Shown: piece by piece, positions 8,209 to 15,032 of the stretch
Layout of the letters: each line of letters opens with the position of its first letter
How positions within the stretch are numbered: the first letter of the stretch is position 1
Assembly (NCBI GenBank): GCA_050043265.1
Contig: JBHJIR010000056.1
Location: 1 to 42,288 of the forward strand
Source: Pelagibius sp050043265
GTDB lineage: Bacteria > Pseudomonadota > Alphaproteobacteria > Kiloniellales > Kiloniellaceae
Length of the DNA: 42,288 nucleotides
Direction: 5' to 3'
Made by a program: the position numbers and the translations under genes
Notes under the pieces: generated by a model
Told to the model about the DNA's origin: nothing
Database searches by the model: none
Seen by the model: the letters and a program-made list of their open reading frames with translations, nothing else

Positions 8209-8854
8209 CCTGGACCGCCTGTTCCCCTTCGATGCGGAAGTGCTGAGCGCCCTCCACGCCCAGTACAACGAGATGATCTGGCCGGCACAGCCGATCGCCC
8301 TGCTGCTGGCGCTGATTGTCGTTTGGCTCGTCGTGTCGCCGCGTCGCGGTGGGATGCGGGTAACCGGCGCGATCCTCGCCGCCGCCTGGCTGTGGTGTGC
8401 CTTGGTTTTCTTTCTGCAGCATTTCGCTGCCTATGACTTCATGGCCCCGGTCTACGGCTGGACCTTCGTGGTACAGGCGGCCTTGCTGCTCTGGGCGCTG
8501 ACGGGACGGCAGACGCCACTGCGGTCTCGCCCAGCGGGGCACCTCGGGATCGTTCTTGGCGTGATCGCGGCGGCACTCTTCGGGCTGCCGTTGGTTTCCG
8601 TCGCTGGCGACTTCGGCTGGGCCGCCGCGCGGCTGGTCGGCGTGGCGCCGGGACCCACGGCGCTTTTCACCCTTGGCCTGCTGCTGCTGGCCGAAGGCCG
8701 CATGCGGTGGTTGCTCATGGTGATCCCCCTGGCCTGGTGCGCCGTCGCGGGCGTCACCGGCTGGGCGCTCGGCGTCCCCGAAAATCTGGCGCTGGCCGGG
8801 GTTGCCCTGGCTGCGCTGGTTCTGGCCGTCGCCGGGAATTGGCGCGCCAACTGA
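8162..8854 (+). CDS. DUF6064-like multi-spanning membrane protein
   Basis: Up to 230 residues with about six hydrophobic helices. The region beginning LFPFDAEVLSALHAQYNEMIWPAQPIA resembles the start of DUF6064 proteins (assignment from memory). The only ATG in frame is at 8162, inside the end of the aldo/keto reductase gene, with no clear ribosome site. The first 16 residues look unlike a membrane protein N-terminus, so a nonstandard start near 8210-8220 is possible. Function is unknown. Confidence 0.7.
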   Translation: MPTCVAAWSPTSRVCSLDRLFPFDAEVLSALHAQYNEMIWPAQPIALLLALIVVWLVVSPRRGGMRVTGAILAAAWLWCALVFFLQHFAAYDFMAPVYGWTFVVQAALLLWALTGRQTPLRSRPAGHLGIVLGVIAAALFGLPLVSVAGDFGWAAARLVGVAPGPTALFTLGLLLLAEGRMRWLLMVIPLAWCAVAGVTGWALGVPENLALAGVALAALVLAVAGNWRAN

Positions 8855-8902
8855 GCGTGCTATTCTGGAGCCGGCAAGAGCGTGATCGGAAAGCGGGACC
8901 GG

Positions 8903-9391
8903 ATGAGCGACGCGCCCCTGAAAGACAGCGCCCGGCGGGTGCAGCAGGCGATCGAGGCGGCGGGCTTCGCTTTCCAGGTGCGCCAGTTCCCGGCCTCGAC
9001 CCGCACCTCCGAAGAGGCGGCGGCGGCCATCGGCTGCGATGTGGCGCAGATCGCCAAGTCGCTGATCTTCCGTGCCAGGGAAACCGACCGTCCGGTGCTG
9101 GTGATGGCCAGCGGCGCCAACCGGGTCGACGAGAAGGCGGTGGGACGGCTGCTGGGCGAAAAGCTGGGCCGGGCCGATGCCGACTTCGTACGGGCCAGGA
9201 CCGGATTTGCCATCGGCGGTGTTCCGCCGGTCGGCCTCCGCGAGGCGCCGGTCGCCTTCATCGATGAAGACCTCATGGCGCTGGAGGAGATCTGGGCTGC
9301 TGCCGGCACGCCCAACGCGGTGTTCCGCCTGACGCCCGGCGATCTGGTCGCGCTGACCGGCGGCACGGTCGCAACCGTGAAGAAGGGCTAG
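8903..9391 (+). CDS. YbaK/EbsC-family aminoacyl-tRNA deacylase
   Basis: About 162 residues from the ATG at 8903; a GTG at 8882 in the same frame would add seven residues. The family pattern is present: TRTSEEAAAAIGCDVAQIAKSLIF, then VLVMASGANRVDEKAV, then FAIGGVPPVG. This family hydrolyses mischarged tRNA (for example Cys-tRNA-Pro) as a free-standing editing enzyme. It acts in the cytoplasm on its own and has no partner gene here. Confidence 0.92.
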   Translation: MSDAPLKDSARRVQQAIEAAGFAFQVRQFPASTRTSEEAAAAIGCDVAQIAKSLIFRARETDRPVLVMASGANRVDEKAVGRLLGEKLGRADADFVRARTGFAIGGVPPVGLREAPVAFIDEDLMALEEIWAAAGTPNAVFRLTPGDLVALTGGTVATVKKG

Positions 9392-9404
9392 CCAGCGGGC
9401 TTCA

Positions 9405-9425
9405 CCCCCTGGGCTTCACAGGGGG
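9405..9425 (+). terminator. GC-rich hairpin after the YbaK gene
   Basis: CCCCCTG and CAGGGGG form a perfect 7-bp stem with a 7-base loop, 13 bases after the stop codon. No T-run follows, so intrinsic termination is uncertain. A short direct repeat, GGGCTTCAC, occurs on both sides of the left arm. Confidence 0.35.
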
Positions 9426-9468
9426 CCCTCCGCGCCCTAGGTTAGAGGGAACAGGAGGAGTCTCTGAC

Positions 9469-10149
9469 ATGGTTAAGAAACCCGCCAAAAAGCCGTCGGG
9501 AAAGCCCGCGAGCAAGAAAGCCTCCGCCAGCAAGGGCGCTGCGAAAACCGCAACCGGCGACCTGCCGCGGCACATCATCGACACCGCCTTCGACCTGGCG
9601 CTGGAGCGCGGCTGGCGCGACCTCTCCCTGGCTGAGATTGCCGAGGCCGCCGATCTGCCGCTGTCCACGGTCTATCCGCTGTTTCCCTCCAAGCAGGCGA
9701 TTCTCGACGGCTTCGCGCGCCAGGTCGACGCCGCCATGCTGGCCGAGGGCAGCGAAGGCCTCGATACCCCCGCGCGCGACCGCCTGTTCGACATGCTGAT
9801 GCGCCGCTTCGACGCCCTGCAGCCCTACCGCGAGGCCCTCGGCGTCGTTCTGCAGGACCAGCTGCGCGATCCTCTGGGGGCCTGCTGCGGGCTCGGCCGC
9901 CTTGGCCGGTCGATGGCCGCGACCCTGGAGGCCGCCGGCTTCTCGACCACCGGCTGCCGCGGTGCGCTCAGGATGAAAGGGCTCTCGGCGATCTATCTGG
10001 CCACCGTGCGGACCTGGCTGCGCGACGACAGCGAAGACATGGCCGCGACCATGGCCCAACTCGACAAGCAGCTGACCCGGGCCGATGCCCTGATCGGGCG
10101 CCTCTCCAGCTATCGGGCCCGCTACCGCCCGGGCCGCGCCGCCGCCTGA
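9469..10149 (+). CDS. TetR-fold transcriptional regulator with COQ9-like C-terminus
   Basis: 226 residues. The first 30 are a Lys/Ala/Ser-rich tail that looks disordered and basic. A TetR helix-turn-helix follows at about 35-85 (SLAEIAEAADLPLSTVYPLFPSK). The C-terminal half, with the ATVRTWLRDDSEDMAATMAQLDKQL pattern, recalls the COQ9 family, which shares the TetR fold. It lies just upstream of the phasin gene in the same direction, separated by a promoter region. It could regulate storage-polymer genes, or be a COQ9-type lipid-binding protein; the intact HTH favours DNA binding. Confidence 0.8.
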   Translation: MVKKPAKKPSGKPASKKASASKGAAKTATGDLPRHIIDTAFDLALERGWRDLSLAEIAEAADLPLSTVYPLFPSKQAILDGFARQVDAAMLAEGSEGLDTPARDRLFDMLMRRFDALQPYREALGVVLQDQLRDPLGACCGLGRLGRSMAATLEAAGFSTTGCRGALRMKGLSAIYLATVRTWLRDDSEDMAATMAQLDKQLTRADALIGRLSSYRARYRPGRAAA

Positions 10150-10264
10150 GCGGTGCCTCCTCGTTGGCCTGGGGGTGGCCCGCATCCACAAGTGCCTCTT
10201 ATGGTTAACGAATTTTGCAGTTGCACGCGCCGCTGCCGCGACTCCTAGGGTTTCCTGGAGAAAG

Positions 10265-10285
10265 TTTATTGTGCAGTGCAATAAA
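10265..10285. promoter_or_regulatory. Operator candidate 1 upstream of the phasin promoter
   Basis: Perfect 7-bp arms TTTATTG and CAATAAA are separated by seven bases. Inside it is the 13-mer TTGTGCAGTGCAA, repeated with two changes at 10337-10349. It lies seven bases upstream of the -35 element. TGC-rich palindromes of this kind are bound by PhaR-type regulators of phasin genes in other alphaproteobacteria. Assignment to PhaR here is inference. Confidence 0.55.
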
Positions 10286-10291
10286 ATCTCC

Positions 10292-10320
10292 TTGACCGTC
10301 TACGAACGTGGGCCTATATC
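10292..10320 (+). promoter_or_regulatory. Sigma-70 type promoter of the phasin gene
   Basis: TTGACC at 10292-10297 and TATATC at 10315-10320 are separated by exactly 17 bases. Transcription would begin near 10327, giving a leader of about 70 bases. It is flanked by two copies of the same operator-like sequence. Confidence 0.65.
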
Positions 10321-10336
10321 AGGGTCACGCACGGTT

Positions 10337-10349
10337 TTGTGCGATGCAA
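10337..10349. promoter_or_regulatory. Operator candidate 2 downstream of the phasin promoter
   Basis: TTGTGCGATGCAA matches 11 of 13 bases of the core of operator 1. It lies about 10 bases after the predicted transcription start. Two sites straddling the promoter about 70 bases apart suggest repression by blockage or looping (inference). Confidence 0.5.
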
Positions 10350-10396
10350 CATTTTCTCCGCGGGGCTAAACCCGCCAGAGATGAGGAGCCCAGATC

Positions 10397-10903
10397 ATGG
10401 CCGTTTCCGGTAACCCGTTTTTGAGCGGTGACTTCGCCAAGTTCGATTTCGCTGCGTTGATGGATCCCAGCAAGCTCACCGAGCAGTGGGAAAAGTTCGA
10501 TTTCACCAAGATGTCCGACCAGTTCAAGATGCCGGGCCTCGATGCCCAGTCTCTGGTCGAGTATCAGAAGCGCAATCTCGAAGCTTTCACCTCCGCCAAC
10601 AAGATCGCGATGGAAGGCGTCCAGGCTCTGGTCCGCCGTCAGGCCGAGATCGTTCGCAAGAGCGTCGAGGATGCCTCCAAGGCGCTGTCCGAGCTGAACG
10701 CCGCCGAGACCCCGCAGGACAAGTTCGCCAAGCAGGCTGAGCTGGCCAAGGAAGCCTACGAGGCTGCCGTCGCCAACCTGCGCGAGCTGACCGAGATGGC
10801 CAACAAGTCCAACGGCGAAGCCGCCGACCTGATTTCGTCCCGCATGAGCGAGAGCTTCGGCGAGATCACGGGCGAGATCAAGAAGACCGCGAAGAAGAAG
10901 TAA
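10397..10903 (+). CDS. Phasin family protein
   Basis: 168 residues, almost entirely helical and rich in Lys, Glu and Ala. The phasin core is about residues 45-145: LVEYQKRNLEAFTSANKIAMEGVQALVRRQAEIVRKSVEDA. A KKTAKKK tail ends the protein. Phasins coat polyhydroxyalkanoate granules and control their number and size. GAGGAG lies eight bases before the ATG. Its own strong promoter, flanking operators and terminator indicate a monocistronic, highly expressed gene. Confidence 0.93.
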   Translation: MAVSGNPFLSGDFAKFDFAALMDPSKLTEQWEKFDFTKMSDQFKMPGLDAQSLVEYQKRNLEAFTSANKIAMEGVQALVRRQAEIVRKSVEDASKALSELNAAETPQDKFAKQAELAKEAYEAAVANLRELTEMANKSNGEAADLISSRMSESFGEITGEIKKTAKKK

Positions 10904-10956
10904 GCCGCCTTTTCGCGGAGCTGTTTCCTCCGAAAACTACCCAAGTCAGTTACCTG

Positions 10957-10987
10957 AAGGGCCGTCCGCAAGGGCGGCCCTTCTTGT
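10957..10987 (+). terminator. Rho-independent terminator of the phasin gene
   Basis: An 11-bp stem (AAGGGCCGTCC with GGGCGGCCCTT, one G-T pair) has a GCAA tetraloop. It is followed by a T-rich stretch and starts 54 bases after the stop codon. Confidence 0.85.
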
Positions 10988-11086
10988 TTGTGCGGCCGGT
11001 CCTCTCCGCGGGGGCTTAACAAATGCCCGCCGCGCTCTATCTTGTCGGGCTGGGAATCCAGTCACTCAAAACGAGGGAGAGCGGAG

Positions 11087-11842
11087 ATGAGGCTTGCAGT
11101 TCTAGGGATCGCATTTGGCATCGGGGCGGCGCTGCTGCCCGCTGCGGCATCCGCCGGTGAGAGCGTCGTTTACACCGTCGAGGGCGGCAACTACGAGGGC
11201 TATAGCGCCCCGGCGAAGGGGGCTTCCAAGGGCCTGGTGTTGATCATCCACGATTGGGACGGGCTCACCGGCTACGAGGAAAAGCGCGCCGAGATGCTGG
11301 CCGACATGGGCTACGACGCTTTTGCCGTCGACCTCTACGGCCAGGGTAACCGCCCGGTCGAGACCGGCGCCAAGAAGGCCGAGACCGGCAAGCTCTACAA
11401 CGACCGCGAAAAGATGCGCGGGCTGATCCTGGGCGGCCTCGCCGAGGCCCGCAAGATGAGCAGCGCGCCGACGGTGGGCATGGGTTACTGCTTCGGCGGC
11501 GCCGCGGTGCTGGAGCTGGCGCGCTCCGGCAAGGCCGACAACGTCGCCGGCTACGCCACCTTCCACGGCGGCCTCGCCACCCCGCCGGGCCAGAGCTACC
11601 CGGCCGACACGCCGCCGCTGCTGATCGCCCACGGCGGCGCCGACAGCGCCATCACCATGGACGACGTGGCGGCCCTGTCCAAGGAACTGGAAAAGGACGG
11701 CCTCACTTACGAAATCCAGGTCTATTCCGGCGCGCCGCACGCCTTCACGGTGTTCGGTTCCGGCAGCTACCGTGAGGTTGCCGACCAGGAGTCCTGGGCG
11801 GCGTTCCAGGACTTCCTGGCGGACAATCTGACCGGCAGCTGA
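11087..11842 (+). CDS. Secreted dienelactone hydrolase family protein
   Basis: 251 residues from the ATG at 11087, which has a purine-rich GAGGGAGAGCGGAG site just upstream. A Sec signal peptide (residues 1-23, cleavage after ASA) directs it to the periplasm. The alpha/beta-hydrolase triad of the dienelactone hydrolase family is visible: C135 in GYCFGG, D186 in GADSAIT and H218 in GAPHAF. The substrate is unknown. It stands alone, convergent with the flavodoxin-like gene across a palindromic repeat. Confidence 0.9.
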   Translation: MRLAVLGIAFGIGAALLPAAASAGESVVYTVEGGNYEGYSAPAKGASKGLVLIIHDWDGLTGYEEKRAEMLADMGYDAFAVDLYGQGNRPVETGAKKAETGKLYNDREKMRGLILGGLAEARKMSSAPTVGMGYCFGGAAVLELARSGKADNVAGYATFHGGLATPPGQSYPADTPPLLIAHGGADSAITMDDVAALSKELEKDGLTYEIQVYSGAPHAFTVFGSGSYREVADQESWAAFQDFLADNLTGS

Positions 11843-11872
11843 GCGTTTTTTCTGCCAGCGATTGATCTCGTG

Positions 11873-11967
11873 CTTCGAGGCGGCGCTCTCGCGCCTCCTC
11901 GGCATGAGGTCAGTCCTCTGGGTTCCGCCTCAGCCTGAGGAACGCTCGGTAGAGCGTGTGCCGAAGG
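11873..11967. repeat. REP-like palindromic element, copy 1
   Basis: The left arm (11873-11909) begins CTTCGAGGCGGC and ends CTCCTCGGCATGAGG. The right arm (about 11927-11967) is its imperfect reverse complement, ending GTGCCGAAGG. The element sits between two convergent genes. It matches the element at 26124-26243 in sequence and layout, so this is a dispersed family. It could also act as a two-way terminator. Confidence 0.65.
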
Positions 11968-11983
11968 TTTGGGGCTGTGGACC

Positions 11984-12451
11984 TTAGAAAATTCCCGCTT
12001 CCAGCCCCGCCGCCATGGCCATGCCGAGTTCGCGGCAATCATCGACGAAGCTGTCCTGCCAGTCGCCGCGGCAGATCAGCGGCTCCTGCACGGCGCGCCA
12101 GCGCAGGCCGGTGACGATGGTTTCGACGCCGCGTCTGGTGCCTGTGCCGTCGTGGCCGGCACGGATGTAGAGGCAGTAGGGCAGCCCTTGCGTCTTCTCC
12201 AGCACGGGGTAGTAGCTGCGGTCGAAGAAGTCCTTCAGCGCCCCTGACATATAGCCGAGGTTCTCGGTGGTGCCGAGGATCAGCCCATCGGCGGCCAGGA
12301 GATCCTCGGGTCCGGCTTCGAAAGGGGTGAGGGCGACGGTTTCAACGCCTTCGATGTCCGGCGCCCTGGCACCCTGCAGGGCCGCGTCGCGCAGCCGGCG
12401 GGTGTTTTCCGACGGCACGTGGGCAACGATGAGCAGGCGCTTGCCGGTCAT
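11984..12451 (-). CDS. Flavodoxin-like / NAD(P)H-dependent oxidoreductase family protein
   Basis: 155 residues with a flavodoxin-like fold. It begins with a beta strand (KRLLIVAHVPSENTRRL), which holds the phosphate-binding loop. The GLILGTTENLGYMSGALKDFFDR segment is typical of flavodoxin and NADPH-dependent FMN reductase families. It probably binds FMN; its partner is unknown. The start codon lies inside a 14-bp tandem repeat and has no close ribosome site. The upstream gene on the same strand ends 57 bases away. Confidence 0.85.
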   Translation of the reverse strand: MTGKRLLIVAHVPSENTRRLRDAALQGARAPDIEGVETVALTPFEAGPEDLLAADGLILGTTENLGYMSGALKDFFDRSYYPVLEKTQGLPYCLYIRAGHDGTGTRRGVETIVTGLRWRAVQEPLICRGDWQDSFVDDCRELGMAMAAGLEAGIF

Positions 12452-12501
12452 CTGGGGCCGATCATCTGGGGCCGGTCATCTGGGGCGGGCGATCTGCGGC
12501 C
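12446..12501 (-). repeat. 14-bp tandem repeat over the flavodoxin start, with two micro-ORFs
   Basis: Four 14-bp units run at 12446-12459, 12460-12473, 12474-12487 and, diverged, 12488-12501. On the minus strand the first three each contain ATG, at 12479, 12465 and 12451, in three different frames. The first two ATGs open MTGPR and MIGPR, and each stop overlaps the next ATG as ATGA. The third ATG is the real start. This repeats the arrangement before proC, with an unrelated sequence. Confidence 0.65.
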
Positions 12502-12508
12502 TTTCCCG

Positions 12509-12979
12509 CTAGGCCGTCAGGCGGCGGTAGAGTGCGCGCAGGTAGCTGTGGTCGCGGTCGGTCATCTCGCCGGCGGCGATGTCGGCCTTGTAGCCTTCCA
12601 GTTCCTGCCTGAGATCCTCGGAGTGGCCGCCGCGGCCCAGCAACCGGTCGATGAGGGCCAGGCTCTCGGCGTTCTTCTCGCCCTCGTCGGTGGGCAGGGC
12701 CGTTGTGGTCGGCGCCTCGCCTGCCTCCGCAAGGGACCCGACGGTTTCGGCCTCGCCGTCCGCCGCCTCGCCGGTGCTGCTGGCCGGATCGGCGCCGATC
12801 TCTGCCGCCAGCAGCACGCGCCACGAGGTGCCTGCCGCCGAGACCTTGGTGTCAAGCACGCGGGCCGCCGCCAGCACTTCCTCGTCATTCTCGCTGCCCA
12901 GGGCTTCCAGCAGGGAAACCAGCTCCGTCCGGTCTAGCCGATTGGGGCCCGGGCTATGGGGGGCCAAGCTGTCGGTCAT
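12509..12979 (-). CDS. Hypothetical acidic protein
   Basis: 156 residues from the ATG at 12979, which has AGG about nine bases upstream; an ATG 12 bases earlier is also in frame. It has a helical N-terminal part (LVSLLEALGSENDEEVLAAARVLDTKVS), an acidic Ala/Glu/Thr-rich linker (about 70-105), and a helical C-terminal part (DRDHSYLRALYRRL). I do not recognise the family with confidence. The N-terminal helix pair recalls DUF2786-like domains. It is soluble, with no signal peptide. It lies between the ectoine operon and the flavodoxin-like gene on the same strand. Confidence 0.65.
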   Translation of the reverse strand: MTDSLAPHSPGPNRLDRTELVSLLEALGSENDEEVLAAARVLDTKVSAAGTSWRVLLAAEIGADPASSTGEAADGEAETVGSLAEAGEAPTTTALPTDEGEKNAESLALIDRLLGRGGHSEDLRQELEGYKADIAAGEMTDRDHSYLRALYRRLTA

Positions 12980-13025
12980 ATCGCGCCTCATTCCAGAATG
13001 ATCGAATCTCGAGCCGCGACTTTAG

Positions 13026-13044
13026 CCAACCGCGCCATGGTTGG
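13026..13044. terminator. Hairpin after the ectoine operon
   Basis: CCAACC and GGTTGG form a perfect stem with a 7-base loop, 28 bases past the aspartokinase stop. There is no clear T-run on either strand, so it is only a weak terminator candidate. Confidence 0.3.
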
Positions 13045-13071
13045 GCAAACGCCGGGATTCCCGGTCGTGAA

Positions 13072-14583
13072 TCAGGCCGCGGCGCTGAGCGACGAGCCGC
13101 CCCTCTCGCGGCTGGCCGGGGCCCGTTCGATCAACGCCCGGTGCAGGGCGCGGATGCAGGCGTCGTGATCGCTTTCGTCGACGATGACCTGCATGTCGAC
13201 CTTGCGCATCGGATCGTGGAAACCCAGCGGCTCGATGCCCGCCTCGGCCAGCGCGCCCAGCACCTTGGCGCCCAGCGCCGGCAGGCGCAGGTCGCTGCCG
13301 AGGATGGCGATGACCGCCACGTTGCGCGAGGAGATCGATGCAGCGGGGAAGCGCTCGTTGAGGTCCTGCTCCACCCGCTTCACCGCCTTGGCCGAGCCCT
13401 TCAGGAAGTGGGTGATGGTGTTGGCGTTGGAGGTCTTGGTGATGATCCACGCCTTGTGGCGCTTCAGCACCTCCAGGATCGCCGCGTCGTAGCCCTTCAC
13501 GCCGACCATGTCCTGCTCGAAGAACTCAAAGGCGTAGACGCCTTTCAGGCCGGTGATCATCTCGCCCGACGGACAGGTCGCTTCCAGGTCGCCGCGAATC
13601 ACCGCGCCGGGATCATCCGGTTCGAAGGTGTTCATGATGCGCAGCGGGATCGCCGCCTGGCGCAGGCCCTTGGCCGCGCTGGGGTGGATCGCCTCCATAC
13701 CCATGTTGGACAACTGGTCGGCGACGTCGTAGTTGGTCTCGGCGATCGGTTTCACCGCTTCGGCGCCGACCAGCTTGGGGTCGGCCGAGGACAGGTGGAA
13801 CTCCTTGTGGATGATCGCCTCTTTCGCGCCGGTGTTGACGGCGATGCGCGAGAAGGTGATCTCGCTGTAGCCGCGTCCGAACAGCCCGACCAGCCCCTCT
13901 TCGCATTGGGCGTAGCCGGTGACGATGGGCAGTTGGCTGGTCAGGTCGATCGGCTCGAAGGCCTCGGCGATGCGCTGGTCCAGCTTTTTGGTGCCGGTTT
14001 CGCGCCAGCCGGTCAGGTCGACGAAGTCCGCGTTCACGCCGCGGCGCTTCAGGCGCAGTGCCAGATTGTGGGCGCTGTGCGCCTCGCCGACGCCGCTCAG
14101 CATCTCACGCACCGTCATCAGGTGCTCGGGCAGCTTGAAATGACCGAAGGAACACAGGCGCCGCAGGTCCATCAGGCAGCTGCGCACGCCCTCGATGCGC
14201 TCGTCGACGAAACGGTCGGCCAGGGCGATGTCGGCGGGGTCGTCCAGCACGTCGCGATTCTTCTCGCGCATTGCCACGCCCGCCTTGGTCAGCGCGTCGC
14301 CCCAGGCCCATTCGCTCTCCGAGCCTGCGTAGAGCGCATAGACGCCGGCCTCGCCGGTCTTCTTGTGTTCCAGCAGCAGATTCGTCATGCCGGCATAGGC
14401 CGAAACCACGAAGACGCGGTTGTAGAGCGCGTCTCCCTCGCGCCCGCCGATGACGATGTTGTCGAGCACGATATCGATCGCCGACATCGAGGTGCCACCG
14501 ATCTTGTGTACGCTGTGGCCGCGCTTGTGAGGCGCCGACGCATTTTCGTTGTCGGAGTGTTGTTGAATCACGGATTCCGTCAC
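13072..14583 (-). CDS. ask: Ectoine-dedicated aspartokinase Ask_Ect
   Basis: 503 residues from a GTG start with AGGAG ten bases upstream. The kinase domain opens with VHKIGGTSM, the phosphate-binding Lys motif. The middle carries the catalytic GRGYSEITFSRIA stretch, and two ACT-like repeats follow from about residue 350. It phosphorylates aspartate, giving the precursor of aspartate semialdehyde for EctB. Ask_Ect proteins form a separate branch encoded with ectABC and are thought to escape feedback by lysine or threonine. It is the last gene of the operon, 44 bases after ectC. Confidence 0.93.
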   Translation of the reverse strand: MTESVIQQHSDNENASAPHKRGHSVHKIGGTSMSAIDIVLDNIVIGGREGDALYNRVFVVSAYAGMTNLLLEHKKTGEAGVYALYAGSESEWAWGDALTKAGVAMREKNRDVLDDPADIALADRFVDERIEGVRSCLMDLRRLCSFGHFKLPEHLMTVREMLSGVGEAHSAHNLALRLKRRGVNADFVDLTGWRETGTKKLDQRIAEAFEPIDLTSQLPIVTGYAQCEEGLVGLFGRGYSEITFSRIAVNTGAKEAIIHKEFHLSSADPKLVGAEAVKPIAETNYDVADQLSNMGMEAIHPSAAKGLRQAAIPLRIMNTFEPDDPGAVIRGDLEATCPSGEMITGLKGVYAFEFFEQDMVGVKGYDAAILEVLKRHKAWIITKTSNANTITHFLKGSAKAVKRVEQDLNERFPAASISSRNVAVIAILGSDLRLPALGAKVLGALAEAGIEPLGFHDPMRKVDMQVIVDESDHDACIRALHRALIERAPASRERGGSSLSAAA

Positions 14584-14627
14584 TGTGTTGCTTCTCCTGC
14601 CGGTGGGGTGCGCGCTGTCCTGATCGC

Positions 14628-15020
14628 TCAGGCTGCGTCGTCCTCCAGGGCGTAGGCGCCGTCGGGGCCATGCACTTCCTTGCCCGTTACCGGCGGGTTG
14701 AAGCAGCAGGCCAGGACCATTTCGGTCTTGCCGCGCAGGATGTGCTTGTCGTGCTTGTCCAGGGCATACATGACGCCGGGGCGGATCTGGTGCACTTCGC
14801 CGGTGGCGCAGTCTTCGATCGAGCCCTCACCGGAAATGCAGTACACCGACTCGAAGTGGTTCTTGTAGTGGAACTGCCGCTCGGCGCCTTCGTAGATGGT
14901 GGTGATGTGGAAGCTGAAGCCCATGTTATCGCCCTTCAGCAGCAGGCGCACGCTCTCCCAGCCTTCGGCGCTCACCCGGCGTTCGCTGTTCTTGGCTTCG
15001 TTGTAATCTCTGACGATCAT
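14628..15020 (-). CDS. ectC: Ectoine synthase EctC
   Basis: 130 residues, a cupin. The iron ligands known for EctC are all present at the standard numbers: E57, Y85 and H93. It closes N-gamma-acetyl-diaminobutyrate to ectoine in the cytoplasm, the last step of the pathway. It is preceded by ectB with a 12-base gap. No ectD (hydroxylase) gene is present, so hydroxyectoine would need a gene elsewhere. Confidence 0.98.
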   Translation of the reverse strand: MIVRDYNEAKNSERRVSAEGWESVRLLLKGDNMGFSFHITTIYEGAERQFHYKNHFESVYCISGEGSIEDCATGEVHQIRPGVMYALDKHDKHILRGKTEMVLACCFNPPVTGKEVHGPDGAYALEDDAA

Positions 15021-15032
15021 CTCGTGTTCTCC

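Noticed and set aside
9405..9425. GC hairpin after the YbaK gene as a firm terminator
   Set aside because: It has no T-run; listed only as a weak candidate.
12703..14655. A 650-codon open frame on the plus strand
   Set aside because: It is the complement of the aspartokinase gene and its neighbour; no domain is recognisable.
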